In this document: positions 47,904-62,632 of the stretch, in pieces
Layout of the letters: each line of letters begins with the position of its first letter
Position numbering within the stretch: position 1 is the first letter of the stretch
Assembly: GCA_963513935.1 (NCBI GenBank)
Contig: OY740769.1
Span: 39,645,120 to 39,709,119, forward strand
DNA: 64,000 nt
Source: Aphrophora alni
Lineage: Eukaryota > Arthropoda > Insecta > Hemiptera > Aphrophoridae
Direction of reading: 5' to 3'
The notes under the pieces: model-generated
What the model was told of the DNA's origin: nothing
The model's database searches: none
What the model saw: the letters and a program-made list of their open reading frames with translations, nothing else
Translations under genes and position numbers: made by a program

Positions 47904-50777
47904 CATATTACAGGTAATTTTAATTTTTTATTCGTGTAATCCTGAGCAACTAGAAAAGGTTTTTAACTTATATGAAAAGGAAAAAAAATAGTAAATTAAT
48001 CAGCGATTTTACTCTAGGTCACCGTGAAAGTTATAAACAAAATTGAAATATCACTTTTTAATTTTTTTTTTTTTTACGAATGCCAAATATACCTCGTTCC
48101 ACCATTACGTTTATTGCTTGAGAGATGTATTAGTAGACGGTGCATCTACTTGCATACTCTTTAAAAAATGTTTGTACATTTTTTCCTATCAGTTTAGTAT
48201 TTCTCCTAATTTGTAAATTTTACAATGGTTTGTAAACGTGTATGGCCGTAATTTAGAGACGTACCAACGAAATACCAAATGATCTATTAAAAAAAACTCG
48301 TTTCGTTAGGTCAATAAATTTTTACATCCTCTGAATGACAACTCTTTTATGAGAAGAATTAATCAAGGTTTAAGGAATGGATAATAAAAACCAATTTATC
48401 TTTTGATGTAATTGAAATACTACGTGTATAAAAATTTTAGCAATAATTTATAGGTGAATAATTAATATTTTTAAAAAACTGTCCAAACAAACCGATGTCC
48501 TGATTATATAATATAGGTTTTATGTTATGCAACTTATTAGATCGTAAAAAAATAGGAGGTAAAACAATCTTTCTTACTTAAGTAAAAGGATGAATAATGC
48601 TTCCAGCCAATACGCGTACGTGATTCAAACATAAAGAAACTTTCAATTCTATCAAAGCAAGATGTCATCACGAATCCGCCTCTATGTCTCTATTTGTACA
48701 GCTTGAAGGACAATACGCCTGCACTATTGTCAAGATATTTATCTTTTTGGATCCTGGGGATTGGTTTATTGTAAATGAAAATAGAGTTTCGGGTAAATCG
48801 TAATTTATAAACAGTTTTGAAAAACAAACAAATCAACTTCTGTTATATAAATTCTTATCTATTTTTATTTACTTCGTTTTTGATTTATTTCCAACAACAT
48901 ACGATAAATATTGCTTGTATAATTGTTGAGAATAAACGTTTAAGGCGACATTCTTATTTATATCATACAAAATTTTTTATATTACGTTCTAACACAATTT
49001 AAGAGCATATGATACAATAATATCATACTCCCTCTTTATCTTTCATCTTCTTATCCCTTCTTGTCCAATTTTCAAAACTGAAAAAAAGTTAATTTTTTTT
49101 TTAGTATGGACATTGTACACTTGCTAGGTCAGAGGTGTTGACTTAATAAAATATAATTTATCATTGCGTTTGAATGGGTGTGTAAATGTGTACGAGAAGA
49201 CATTTGTACTAAATTTTATTAAATGATATTACATTATGATTTATGTAATTTGTTTACTATTTTAATTCAACAAATTAAAAAAATATATTGTTTAAAATTA
49301 ATTCATTATAATTTCTTTGTTTACAATTTAGTTTTTGTAGTTTATAATTAGTTATTGTAGTTGTACTGTTAATAATTAATATTAGTTCAGTGTTTTCCAA
49401 GTTTGACTCAATTTTTATTATTCATGTTTTTCTTCATTGTTTATTTTTACATTTAAAGTTTTTTATGTTATATGCATAAGAAATGTAATTTTGTATGCTT
49501 GAATATGGGTCAGATGAAGCTAGGACTTTTGCGTTATAATCTCCCATTTAAATAAAGAAAATGCCTACAATTTTTCTTTCGTAAATGGTTCTTAAATCAA
49601 TTATGTTCATATGTTGTGACTATTTTGTTGTTTAGCTCGTTTTGTTCTATCTATGGTGACAGGAAATTAACTAGTTCTACACACAACATGTGGACAATAT
49701 ATTTACTTTTAAGTATTGTTGATATTATTAAAAAAAAATTAAACCTTGTACAACTTTGGTTTTAAAATGATAGATTTTGTTTAATATTATATATATTCTG
49801 ATTTTCAAATTATTTGATAACGATGGCATACTCATATAATTAGTTTGGTTTGATTGGTTATTTGGGTATAGAACATATGAGAAACCTCTGTAATCAAGTG
49901 ATAAACCTAGAACCTAAAAACATCAACAAAAATTCTAGGATAGTGAAGTAACCAAAGTATCGTAGAGCCATATTGGAAACTAAAACAAATTTGCAACCTA
50001 AGTACGGAACCCATGCCTAGGGCTGTGTTTGCTTTTTTTTATGTTCCAGGTGTATTATTTTATAACGTAAGTTGATTTATACTATGGACACATCAGAGTA
50101 TAATGTCATAATTAATGTCGTTTCTTAAATAAAGGGGAAAACAAATGAACATTGTGTACAAAATAGCAGATAAGATATTTCCAATCAAACATTTTTTTCC
50201 ATAAAAGGTACATTTTAGGAAAAGAGATATTCAAAAGCTTAAACTACTTATGAATAGTCTATCTCACAAAATTTCCTATTTGTACTATCACTAAGCTATT
50301 TTGATTGACAAATATGACCAATATTAACTAAATAGTTTAAGTGCATGCATTGCGCACAATTCATTACGTCAGGAATATAGCAGCAGCTTTATATACTTAG
50401 AAAATTAAGTGGGATACAGTTTAATTTTAAGTACATGTTTTTAAGAAAACAATCATGTATCCTAAATGTTAATGAACAATCAATTTTAAAAAGTTCGTAG
50501 ACAATGTGAAATTATTTGCACTAAGTAATGTTTTTACCTCCACAATTTTTTCCCCTATCATCTATAGAACATCAACATTACGTAATTGTAGTTTTTAGGA
50601 AATGATAAAAACTACAATTCCGGTAATTTAAAAAAAAAAGTCTATAACCTGGCCGGTTTTTTTTTTTTTTTTACAATTAATTGTTTGGATATTTATGAAC
50701 AACCTATAAGTACAGCTTACGAATATACAGTTGATAAGAACATTGTATTTTAGTGGGATGTAGTGAAATTGTCCTTG
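47904..50777. other. Gene-free AT-rich DNA
   Basis: No gene recognised. A small GC-richer patch at 48600-48760 has no motif I can name. Confidence 0.6.
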
Positions 50778-50850
50778 GCGATCATCAATTGAACAGAGTA
50801 TCGAACCTTAGTCTGTAGGTCACGGTCTGGCCATAAGCTAATCAACTGTA
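50778..50850 (-). repeat. tRNA-like / SINE fragment
   Basis: On the minus strand a TTGATTAGCTTATGGCC stretch, an anticodon-arm-like GACCGTGACCTACAGACT and GGTTCGATACTC (a B-box match) occur in tRNA order. The acceptor stem is not formed. Probably the tRNA-derived head of a SINE or a tRNA pseudogene. Confidence 0.4.
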
Positions 50851-50995
50851 ACTCTATGTTTTGTTATTACAGTTACCTTACCAAAACAGAAATCTCAAAC
50901 AAGTGTGTTACGACAATTAACGTGCAAGATTAGAAATAAAATAAAACGGGAAAATATTTTTTTCACGATAAATTGAAATTCAAACCTACTTTTTG

Positions 50996-51039
<44 letters not shown>

Positions 51040-52867
51040 TTATTTTGATAGATAGTTAGTTAGTTATATTTATATGTTATGATAGCAATGCTGAGTTATT
51101 ATTTAGGATTACTTTGTAGAAATTTTAAACCGACGTACATGTTAATGTTGCCATTTACTCAAGATAAATGCATCCATAAGAATGTAGGTTAATGGATACT
51201 GTCATAGTACTTCAACAACACCGTCATGAAAATTATACCCTAATGTTACTAAAATTAAGTATATACAGTACACTGTTCACCACGTACTACTACAGAAATA
51301 AAACACCACCTTTAACTACCAAAAAATGTACTTGTGTGCACATGATACAATATTTTTAGAAAAAATATTTTTAATTTGAGATACATGAATGGAAAATAAA
51401 ATTTTAACGGAAAACCATTTCTTAATCAGAAGAAACGAATAGGTTTTCGGCGAGTCAATGTTTTACACACTTCCACTTTCTTCCATTCAGCTATAAATAA
51501 ATATCCTTAAATACTATTACCATTACACATTTCAGTTTTCGAAAAACGATAGTTTGGATATTTACAAACAATTTCATTCATGTAAAACAAGCTCATGCTT
51601 ACACTTCGATAAGAAAGTTAAATTACAGACGACTGATTATATTATTTTCGCCCTAGTAGTAAGTAACTAAAATTAAATCAGCTCCTAATTCCGAACGTCC
51701 ATTTGTAGCTATCCAGAACCCATCAACTTTAATATTCTGTTTGTTTGTTACAATGTTTTCGCTTAAAATAACATCATATAGAAATCCAATACAAAAGCGT
51801 TAAGTAGATTAAGTCAACATGAAACGCATGAAAACATTGCTATGCAAAATGGAATTTCGGCACTGCCTTTCAGAAAGTGTTTGATTTTGATTAATAGATG
51901 ATGCATTTGTATCAAGTTCGAAGCACTGGGTTATTATTAATTCTAACTTGTAGTAATTTATAACCATGTGTATCGTTATAATTTACACAAAATGAAAATA
52001 GAGAATTGATTAAAAAAAGTAGTAGGATTGGGTTATAGTACCTAACCAAATCCGCAATGAATAAAAGTTCCCAGTGATACTAAAATTTGTAACTAAACGC
52101 ATATAGATAAATTATCATTTGCTATTGTTTGGTGATGCTCCTATTGCTATTATAATTATAACACTAAAAATCATGTTATAGGTGAGTTTTAAATACAACA
52201 TTGTTCCTTAAGAAAGTTAAAGAATATAACAATCATGAGTTAGAAAAATATAATCACATTTTGTGATGAATGGTCGTTTTTCAATTTCTGTGCTCATACA
52301 AATAAAATGTAAAACCTTATATAAAATACTAATATAACTACTAAAATCATAAGAAAATAGTTACGTTAGCTTTGTGACTGGTCCCAGAGTAGTTACTAAA
52401 TTTCATTTTAAGAGAGGGATTAAATACACAATAGATGACGAAAAAATTGTATATTCTTGTAACATTTTCATTTTTACGATAATAATAGTATTTTGTTTCT
52501 ATAAAACTTTATCTCCTAGATATTTGAGTTTTTAAAATGGTGTTTGTTCTTATAAATTCCAGCCACTCAATTTCTAAATCTTTCGTGAGAATTATAATTT
52601 GTTTTGCTATATCTAACCTCTTATTTAACGTCGGACAAATCAATGGTTTAAATTAATTACCTTTCGTTCCGTATATGTTTTACAGTTTACTTGTACTGAC
52701 AGTACAATGGCATTACAAGCGGCCAAATGTTTTTATCGAGAAACTGTTCTTTCGTATATGCGGGTACAGGAATAATATATTTCAAGGCGGAGTTGTTTAG
52801 ATACCTTAACATACAATGGTTATGGACATATTAAGGTAATATTGATATATTTATGAAAGTACAATAT
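50851..52867. other. Gene-free AT-rich DNA
   Basis: A TA microsatellite at 51000-51036 is the only clear structure. Confidence 0.6.
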
Positions 52868-53240
52868 CGTATAGTTGGAGAGGAACAAATGATTTAATTA
52901 CAAGATTTCCTCACGTAAACAAAAGCGGTAGAAGTATATTTGATATACCTACATTGCTGTGAGCAGTACATTACTTCACCTGTGAAGATAGATAACTGCA
53001 ATGTAATTCCAGTCACAAGAAAAGTCTAATCCTGTTTAACGGTACTTTGTATTAATCACACTCATTTAGTTGTAGTACTTTATCAATTTACGGTTTCCTT
53101 CATAAGAATAGGAATAGAAATATAACGTAACTCTATCTCACTAGAATATAAGTCATCATGCACTTTCAAGTGAATTTGTGTCTCTATTTCAAATTACCGT
53201 CTATGATTATACTCAACTCACAAATTTTTCTTCAATTTAG
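52868..53240 (+). repeat. Dispersed repeat, copy 2 (related to 31018-31330)
   Basis: Starts GGAGAGGAACAAATGATTTA and keeps CAAGATTTC, GTAAACA and TGTATTAATCACACTCATTT in the same order as 31018-31330. Identity unknown. Confidence 0.6.
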
Positions 53241-53366
53241 GTATTACTAACCATGAAAACCATCTTTGAATATGTATTTGTATATTTAAATATTGTTTCC
53301 ATTTGTTCCATAAATGCATTCAACAGCGTAAATCATAAACACATAAATAAATTATTATTCATAGAA

Positions 53367-53367
<1 letters not shown>

Positions 53368-53420
<53 letters not shown>
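53368..53420 (+). repeat. TA microsatellite
   Basis: About 50 bp of TA. The open frame across it is a repeat artefact. The stretch 53421-54504 shows nothing further. Confidence 0.95.
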
Positions 53421-53421
<1 letters not shown>

Positions 53422-54504
53422 ACTTGTCATTTTACACAAGTTGTTGTGTCATCAATTTTTATATTTCAGAAACATTTTATTGGAATCGAAACTTAGGATG
53501 ATAGGAAATTACATATGTTATATATCCTTTTGACCATTATTTGATTTTGTAACAATAATTGTCTAGCTATCATTTAGAATTTTAACTATAATTATTTTCA
53601 AATTAAATTAAAGTTCTACTTTTTATAGAAGTTATAAAACAATCTTCATTACGCTGAGGTTACAACATCGTAAAATTACAAAATATTATTACAAAGAAAT
53701 TTCAGGTTAGACAAATATAGTTTTCAAATATTCCTGTTGGTAGTTGTGTTAGTGGGATTATCGAAAGAAGAACTTGCCAAAGAATACACATGCAAATAAA
53801 TTGAGTTCAAATATTGTACAATTTTTCTCACCAACACATCCACATAATCTAACCTATTTGCCAACAAAAATATCAGTTAAAAATGAAAATCAATACGGTC
53901 TTATATAAATCATACTTTTAATGGCGGCGGTGAAAATTGATTTTTACATATTTATTTTTCAAATTATTGCTAAATCGTCCAAGCGATGGTTGTACAGTTT
54001 TGAATTTTCACTTACATCTGAGCTCTCGTTTCATATTTTATTTTAGAATTTTTAATAATATAACCAACAATTTTCAAGTTTTAATTTTGCCATAAAAATT
54101 TCACTTATGTTATAATATGTAAAAGTAAATATTTCGGTCATACACTATTATGCAACATCGATCTATAGTGTATACAAAATTGTACATTCTGACAAACAGT
54201 AATACACACATGTAACTGTTTTATAATAACACAGTAAGTTATACAGTTAATGGATTTCTACTATGTAAAAACTTTTTATTGTGATTGTCCTCTTGTAAAC
54301 GCCTAAAACTAAAACCATGGAGAGTCTACTGATTCATTCGAAATTAATAAAGCGATTTGCAAATAACTTAATCTGTTCAGCTTTGAAATTTGTATCCAAT
54401 GATACTCTTAAGATTTATCCTAGTATCAAAATTAGGCTAAATGAGTTATATTTTTATTCTTATTTCCGTAAGCAGATACCAGAGCATAAAAATAATTTCG
54501 ACAA

Positions 54505-54860
54505 GATCTGAAAGTTAGGTAGTTGTTGAGTTGCAATTACCAAATGCATTATGGAAGAGTCAAGAGTTTATAAATTCTGCAAGCTGAGTCAAGAGATTGG
54601 TGGAGATCGAGAATAGAGTCGGCAGGGAGTTATTGGAGGACAGTTGTCGTCGGTCAGAATTGTTGGCGAATGTTGTCAAGCATCAGCACAAAAACATCGT
54701 CGAAGCGACGTCGACAGGAAATTATCAGCTACTAGTCATAGTCTTTACCATACTAGTCATTATCAGCTACTAGTGATTGCCTACTCAGCTCCTGCAGAGA
54801 AAGTCATAGCAATTAACGATCAGGAAATTCCAGTAATAGAATAGAAGTGACTAAGCAACG
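54505..54860 (+). other. GC-richer patch, possibly an LTR or retroelement 5' end
   Basis: A TATAAATTC (about 54568) precedes a purine-rich, GC-richer block with GTCGTCGGTCAG and TCGACAGG-type motifs and a short tandem duplication of TATCAGCTACTAGT (about 54725-54775). This recalls LTR leader regions of insect retrotransposons, but no matching second LTR, primer-binding site or coding sequence was seen. Confidence 0.25.
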
Positions 54861-55229
54861 TATGTACTATAATATATTATGTTATAATTTTATATAATTT
54901 TTAACTTGGTTGAGGCGTTTTGTGTCAATAATTGTTGACAGCTGTTTCGAGTATTTATCAGACATCTATAGAACTTAAAATTCACTCAAAACACTTCATT
55001 GTATAATACTCCCTTAGTAGTTTCCTAATGACGATTTGTATATACTGTTACCAAGGAGAAATTCATTTCAAATTACGTCAGTGTGGATAGATTCCATTTT
55101 TAGATATGATATTAAAATTTATTTTCAAATTAATTGTTTGCATTTAATCTTCACCGACAAATTATTTGGTAAATTAATCTGTGATATTTTCCACAAAACT
55201 TTTAACTATCGATAGAGTGTTTAACATAA

Positions 55230-55231
55230 AT

Positions 55232-55313
<82 letters not shown>

Positions 55314-55315
55314 AT
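55230..55315. repeat. Long TA tract bounded by inverted TTCACTA
   Basis: About 72 bp of TA flanked by TTCAC and GTGAA. The whole is a palindrome able to extrude as a cruciform or hairpin. No coding content. Confidence 0.9.
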
Positions 55316-58300
55316 ATATGTACCTCCTCAGTGTTAATTATAGTTTAAAATTTGCTGTTTATTTCAAAAATATGACGATTATATCAAAGAGGAGATGAAT
55401 TTATAATTTGGAATAATATGTAATTGCACAGGGTAATAAGCATTGTATGGGTGGGCACAGAAAAAGTAATAAAATTACAGAACGATACTAGAGAATAACT
55501 TGATAATGTTTTACTTACCACAGTATTGGTTTCATAGAACTATTGACGTTTTAATCAATTATGAAAATAAGGTTCATATCCAGAGCTTACTGACTACAAA
55601 ACCAAATATGAATCTTTACGACTATGAAAATAAGCTTTATTTCGTGGGAAATTGGAAGTCGTAAAGTAGAGTTGCTTTCCCTCGAATCTATTGCGTGAAG
55701 CAGGTTGTGTGTTCTTTACTCTCTTACCGTCCACTAACTCGTGCCACAGTGCTGAGAGGTTTAAAACTGTATCCTTGTTTTATTACCTTTCTACAGTTCC
55801 GATATTGGGTGTCATCAAATTGTATTAATCGTGTACATCAAATTGATTAAAAAGTAATGATTGCAATTAATAATTTAACAATGTCAGATAATTCTTATCG
55901 TGTATAAAATATGACGTTTTATCGTCATTTTGGATTTCTAAATTTATATAGGTCCTATATGCCCTTCAATTATGCTTCTGATTAAAATCTATTATAAAAA
56001 TGGTGATATAAGAGAAACAATTAAGGGAGAAGATCACAATTATAAAATCTACGAACTGTTGAAAACCAATATGCACATTGAATATCAAATGTAAAAGACA
56101 GAATGTAAGGAACAGCATTTGTGGTAATTATGATGACGAAGTTACAGATTAACGTAATTGAATCTGGGATTGTAAACTTTTATAAAATAATTAAATTATT
56201 TTATTTTAAATCGCTGACAGAGAATAATGATATAATGTTATAAAGGACAAGTTTTAACACCTCAGTAGTCAAAAGGAAAATAAGACCTGCAATCTACTAC
56301 AATTGAACTTTTTCTCACGTTTTCTACAACAATGAGTGTCGTTAAGATGCGAGGGGAACACAAATTGCTCCACTTTAAGAGAATAAATCACTTTTATTAT
56401 ACGTTACTTTCCTTCTAGTTTTGCATTTAAGCATAGTATAAAGTTACATCATGCTTAAATTGATTTCAAGTTGTTTGTAAAAACAATAATGAAAACGAAA
56501 AATATATATTTGTGTCTTATTAAGGAAAAATATTAACACAACTCAGTTGTTTGGCATTCAAATTCGCACTTTTGCCCGAAGTCGAACTTATGTGTCTCTT
56601 ATTTCAGAGTTCGGGGTAAATCTTTGCATCTGAGTGTTTAACATAATAGAATAGAAATTGTTCTCTACATCATAAAATAACAAGTCTAGAGTTTTCGGTC
56701 ATTTTTTGTATAATTATACTTTCATGAACAATTAAAACAAAAGTGAAGTAACATCGGTTTCCAAAAGTGAAGATAAAAATTCGATAGATTAGTATTTATT
56801 ATTAAAAATATGCTATTCAATACTGAGATCTTCTAATATATTTACGCTAATAATACTGATATTAAAAGATATGAGACATGTTATATATGTTAGCCTAAAT
56901 ATTTCAAGATCTTAATCAGTGGTTTGATAACAAATTCAATAAAAAAGGTATTTGAGTTAATAACAACAGCTGGTTTTAAATTTAATACAAAACTAAAAAC
57001 CCTGTAAAGTAAAATTCATTATTTTTTACAATTTTCAAAAGGACAATCATGGTTACAATGGGCCGGAGTCTACCTCTTACTTATGACTAACAGTGTCAAC
57101 TCTATGGCTTTATGTTTATTTGCTGTAGTTAACTAAGATAAATCGCTATTTAATTATAAATTGAAAATCATAATTCCACTCTTTTGAAGCAACATTGTAA
57201 ATTCTACCTAAAAAGCTACCTAAAACTTCAAATAATTTGGAATATATATTTCCTAAGTCTAATCAAACATATATAGTCATTGGACGTTTGAATATCTTTG
57301 ATTGGACTTTTGACTGAACCGTTTGAAAAACTAATTGTATAGTTTTCGTTGTAATGAAATATTCCAAAGATTGTAGGAAAAAATAGTACCAAATTTAATA
57401 ACACATAAATATGTGTATTCAATATTTTAATCATTATATTAAATTTTTCTTCGACCTTGTACAAACATAATACATGTATACTTTTGGATATTGTTTAACC
57501 ATCTATCAGTTAAGATTTGAACTACTTTATGATTTCTAAATTGTGCACATTTTATCGCCACGTGTACAAACTGACATTGTCATGTGTACTAGTCTCTAGT
57601 CAAACTAAAATAGCAGTTCGTACATTTTATATATTGAATTAAGTCAAAATATACAATAATAAGTACAGAATTAGTTCCGATTTGTTTTGCTGTGTAAAAT
57701 AATGAACATAGTTATAAGTAATGAAGTTATATTACTTAACGAAAGTGTTACATATAAGGCTAGTCAACGAAAGAGTTGAATTTATAACCGAATTGTATAG
57801 AGCAGTTGAAATATCCTGGCAGCGATTTATTTAATTATAATAATGTCTACATTATAAAATGAAAAGGCTTTGTGAGTACGAAATGGAAATAATAATTTGA
57901 GTAAAAAAAAAAATTAATTAACAAAAATAGTGAACATTTTTTTTTCGTATTAGTGAGATGGGAACATTTGTGTATTCTAATGACAGCTGGGAGCTTTTAC
58001 TGTTTAATTACCGTATGCTTTATTTAAATTACTTTTGTCTAATTATATTGTAAAACAAGATTATAATTTATGAACTAATTAGTTTTATAAAAAAACTACT
58101 TCATGTGAAACTCGAAAAGAGTATTCTGTGGTATATTTTATTTTATATTATTAATAAAGGAACTCGTTTCAACTCGGTGCAAAAATGCAATATGTTTTTT
58201 AACAGCCAAATATTAGAAATAGTCTTGCCATATGTGTACATATTTTTCCCTACATATTGTGTACATATTTCATGAAATAAGTATATTTCAGGTTTTTTTG

Positions 58301-59289
58301 TCCAGCAACTTTATGCATTTTAACAAAATTCCAAATTGGAAAATAATATTTTTATTTTCTTCCAACCAAAACGTACTTTAAATATGTATTAAATTGTTTA
58401 TATTGCGTGAAAATATGTATTTGAATTCCATTTTTAATTAAACGACTTGATAGAATTGAGAAATAAAAGTGTGAAATAAAAATGCCTTCAATTGGTCTTC
58501 TTTGTCTGAAGTAGAGAACAAATCAAAGGTCAATTGTGGATTTTACGCATCAAAGTACGTAGGCTATTTATAAAACGAAATATACCTTTTGTAAAGGTAG
58601 GTGAAATATAGGTAATAAATGATCCCATTCTGCTTTTGTTAAAACCCCTATTGTAGGCGTGGTATAGAGAAAACAATAAACCTCTATGCCGCTGATTAAC
58701 TTAGACAAATACACAAACACACCAACATTCACAGAGTAGCATCAAAGTAAGGAAACGACTGTATATCTCCGTTATTGTAATGTTTCTAGTTGGGTGTCTA
58801 TCAGTAAAAATTAAAAATTAAAGATTTTAAAAATTGTATTCTAAATATTCACATTAATTTTAACTTGGCATATTGACTTATTTTTTTAGTCTTACGATCC
58901 TACTTTAGTAGTGTGATTTAATGCTTAGCGACATTTTGGCATTAAAATTTGCCTGTCGATATCATAATTTGACCTGAAGGTCTGAAGTGAACTCAGAAAT
59001 GCCCCCAACTGGAATGTTACAGTACACAAGTTAAAATACTACCTTAGCTTTCCTTCGTTGTTTCAATTATTTTACATCTTATTTTTATATAAACTACGTA
59101 CAGGTGTTACGTTATATTTTACTACGTAACTACGCCCATACGTTTATATGGACTTATATAAACAGTCAGAACACGAAAGAATTGTTCAACACGTGATGCG
59201 TGGGTATTGCGATCGGATTTGATCTTACCAAGAGGTGTCTTTCTTGTTTAATAATACATTTAGTATCAAAATAACACTATTCAGGGAAG
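55316..59289. other. Gene-free AT-rich DNA
   Basis: Nothing supported. Slightly GC-richer sequence at 55660-55810 has no recognised motif. Confidence 0.6.
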
Positions 59290-60200
59290 TAAAACATTTA
59301 GAGGATAATCATGCTGTAAAAGAGATCATCCACATTCTGGTAAAAGGAATTTTGCCACTAAAAAGAAGATAGCCTCTAAACGAAGGCTTTCTAGACTTAT
59401 TTGTTGAAAATCCCTAAAAGACTCTTGGAAAAGTGCATTTAGATGTAAAGTAAGTCATATTTCTACTCCGAATTTTGAAGGCCAATTAAGACATATACAA
59501 GATTCATTTCTTTAAGAGCCTACATAATTATATATGTTGATAGACGTAATTGAATACTGATGTAATGACAATGAAGAATATCACAAGAAACCAAACATTT
59601 ATTTCGTCAATACTTTTTTTCTGATGCTACAAAGTTTTTGCTATAGGGTAATTAAATAGGCACAACAGGCGATCCTAGAGTAACAAAAATCCAATTTGGA
59701 TGCAAGACGCACACACACAGAATCATCAAAAAATGAATGTATGGCCAGGTAATACTTGGTTGAAATTACCTTTTGTTATTGAAGGAAATTTAAATGGTAA
59801 CACACCACTTGGTAAATCAAATTTTACCAGAAGAAAGAACATGGCAGTTTCAAATTTTGATAATGTGGTTTTATCATGATGGAGCCCCCTCTTCATTCTA
59901 CAAGTACCTGAATTCTTAAATACAACTTATAGACCAAGATGGGTAGGTAGAAGGGGGGGATAGTAAAATGGCCAGTGCGACGCCAGACCTTTCACTTTTG
60001 TGGGTTATCTGAAATGAAGTGTTCGCCTAACTAATCTTGTGTGTATTGATGATTAAAGAAAGTGTATTATTGAGGAAGAAGCTGTAATGATTACTCCCAA
60101 TATGTTACAAAACATCATATGAGTCATAATAATACTGATGGCGCACTACCAAACTGCAAAGGAAAGCAATTCTGTCATTGGCGAAAATTTAAAGGTGAAC
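59290..60200 (+). pseudogene. Tc1/mariner-like transposase relic
   Basis: Translated pieces in order match insect Tc1/mariner-superfamily transposases: LDLFVENP (about 59395), FFSDATKF (about 59615, first catalytic Asp kept), MNVWPGN (about 59736), LPFVIEGNLNG (about 59768-59800), YHDGAP (59873-59890, second catalytic Asp kept), RPRWVGRRGG (about 59935), TPDLSLLW (about 59980, third-acid region shortened) and ITPNMLQNII (about 60090-60120). Numerous stops and frameshifts make it non-functional. Terminal inverted repeats were not defined. Family assigned from motif recall. Confidence 0.7.
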
Positions 60201-60649
60201 TAAAACTGAAGTTAATTTAGTGTATCTTCTTGTAACCCAGAATTTATTTACCATATTATTATATCGTTGACTACCAAATGTTAAAACAATCTATTCAAAA
60301 ACTATGTCATTACAAAATATAAGTAAATGCTAATATTTAGAATTACAATTGAAGTATTCTTATATGAAAAATCAAAATATAAACAATAAAGCTATATTAA
60401 CGTTTGAAAATTTACATAAAACCGTTGTATTTTACATTTTTTGCAATACTCTGAAATTTAGAAAAATAATTTTGTTTACACCCTTTAGATGTTTCGGTAA
60501 AATGACTGGTTGCCCGAGTTTTTATGTCGATTTGGAACTGAGATATACACCTGTTTAGATACTTTTATGGACCCTGTATATCACAAAATGACTTCAAATG
60601 GTACGATGGACAAATTTAAACTTATAGTGTTGAGAAGAGCAAGTATACA

Positions 60650-60723
<74 letters not shown>

Positions 60724-62632
60724 TGTTTTTGATGTTAATTTCTTTTAAATAGTTATGCATGTACTCGTTGATTTGATAAAGCTCATTTAAAGGACCACAT
60801 GTCCGATTGTAAAAGCACTTTGACTAATTAATTATTTCCTTTGTACTTCACCAGTCTGCTGGTGACAACCAAACCATTACAATTCACCTCTATCTCGGAT
60901 ATTGTTTCTTTTCCTCCCATAAATAATGGATGAGCTTTAAGCCTATCTCTACATCACACGTCGACAAGTTTCTCATAAATTTTCTCAGATCTTTTGTCAA
61001 ATAAATAATTAGTTATAGCCATAAAAATACTATTCTTAAGATATTTGAAATTGATCTATAATTCAATAAGTAATCTTTAAAATTTCAAATATAGGAAAGT
61101 TATGAGACACATAAGTTATCTCTTAATTATTCTTAAATAAAATCATAAACATAACTTGAAAGCATTTTACCTTTCCAAAATAGTTCCATTTTTGTGATCT
61201 TTCAGATTTTAGACCGTAGTTTTGAAAAAAAATGTTTAACCCAAAACAATTTCATTATAATTTATATTAGAGTTTTAAAACAATTTTCAATTATATGGAC
61301 ATATAGTAAAAAATAAACTAACAATCGAAATAGGTAATTAACTACTAAATAGTTCACAAACAGGTATAAAGATAAACATGTTTTCGAGTCAGGGAGCCCA
61401 TATACAGATATAACCTCCTCAATAATCAAGATGTATATATATACATATACATCTTATGTTATTTGTTATCACAATACATCGTATTATTGTTGTTTTTATT
61501 ATGAAATATAAACACACAACGAGGGTATCGGTTATATTAGATCGTAGAACTTTTGAATAAAACTATTGTTAAATTATATAATATTGTTTGCATAAAGTAA
61601 TTAATAAGGCAGTGAAAAGCATATGCTAGAAGTTTACTAAGTATATTATCAAACAATTTTAAACCATAATATAACATAATGATGATACCGTTTGAACAAT
61701 AGAATTCGCATGGAATATGTAACGTTGGAGAGTATCATTGCTGTGGACGAGGTTTGCAGTAGAATCAATATTGATGCGTTGTCAAAGGGAAACCACTTTT
61801 ATTAATCCACTAAAATACCATTATTCCCATTGTATCTTTGTGGTATTACGCGCTATTTCCTCTAATCAAATCAAATCAACTAAGTACAAACATTTTTTTA
61901 CAGCCTGAGGTACAGTTTAGAGACCTATCTAAAACAAATGGTTGTTGGCTTGGATGTACATTGACGGATCTTTGACGCCTAATGTCCCACAAAATAATAA
62001 AATTATGTTTATAAAGAATTCCTTTGTCTCCATTGACTCATATCTATTGTCATTACCCATAAAAGCTTCCAAGACCTGACTGCAATTGGTTCAGTAATAC
62101 AGAACCCAGGTTACTAAAACAACTTGGTTTCATAAAATATCCGATTTCACCCTTATTTTTTGGTCCATTTTCACCGCATATAGTTTTAGCTCACATCATA
62201 AAGTCATTAATTTTCTTGGGCAAGGTAAATGTGTAAGGTAAATAATATATTTACCTGAGAGAGTTGTTTGTGTCTTACTGGTTTTGAAGTTACTGTGACC
62301 TAAAAATTCACCGAAATTCTAGTAGCCAACTTAGCTTTTCATTTGTAGAGATTTGATTATGGGGTTTTGCAATGATTGATTAAAGTAAGGAGGTTTTGAG
62401 AGATATCTAATTTAAATCTAATTAATTACCAATTAGTTATCGGAACCCAACTAAGGTACCCTTAACCATAATAGGTTATTGGTTCAGGTATATAAGTACC
62501 CATCTTCAGATCCAGAACGACCTAAGTATTCCCACACGATCAGAAGATGGTTACATAGATACGTGAAGCCGCGCTAATCACATAGTGATACATTGGATGA
62601 GACTTAAGACAAATCAGGTACTGTACCCATTA
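60201..62632. other. Gene-free AT-rich DNA with a TA tract
   Basis: TA microsatellite at about 60654-60720; a short transposon-like end (GGACCCTGTATATC, about 60569). No gene recognised. Confidence 0.6.
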
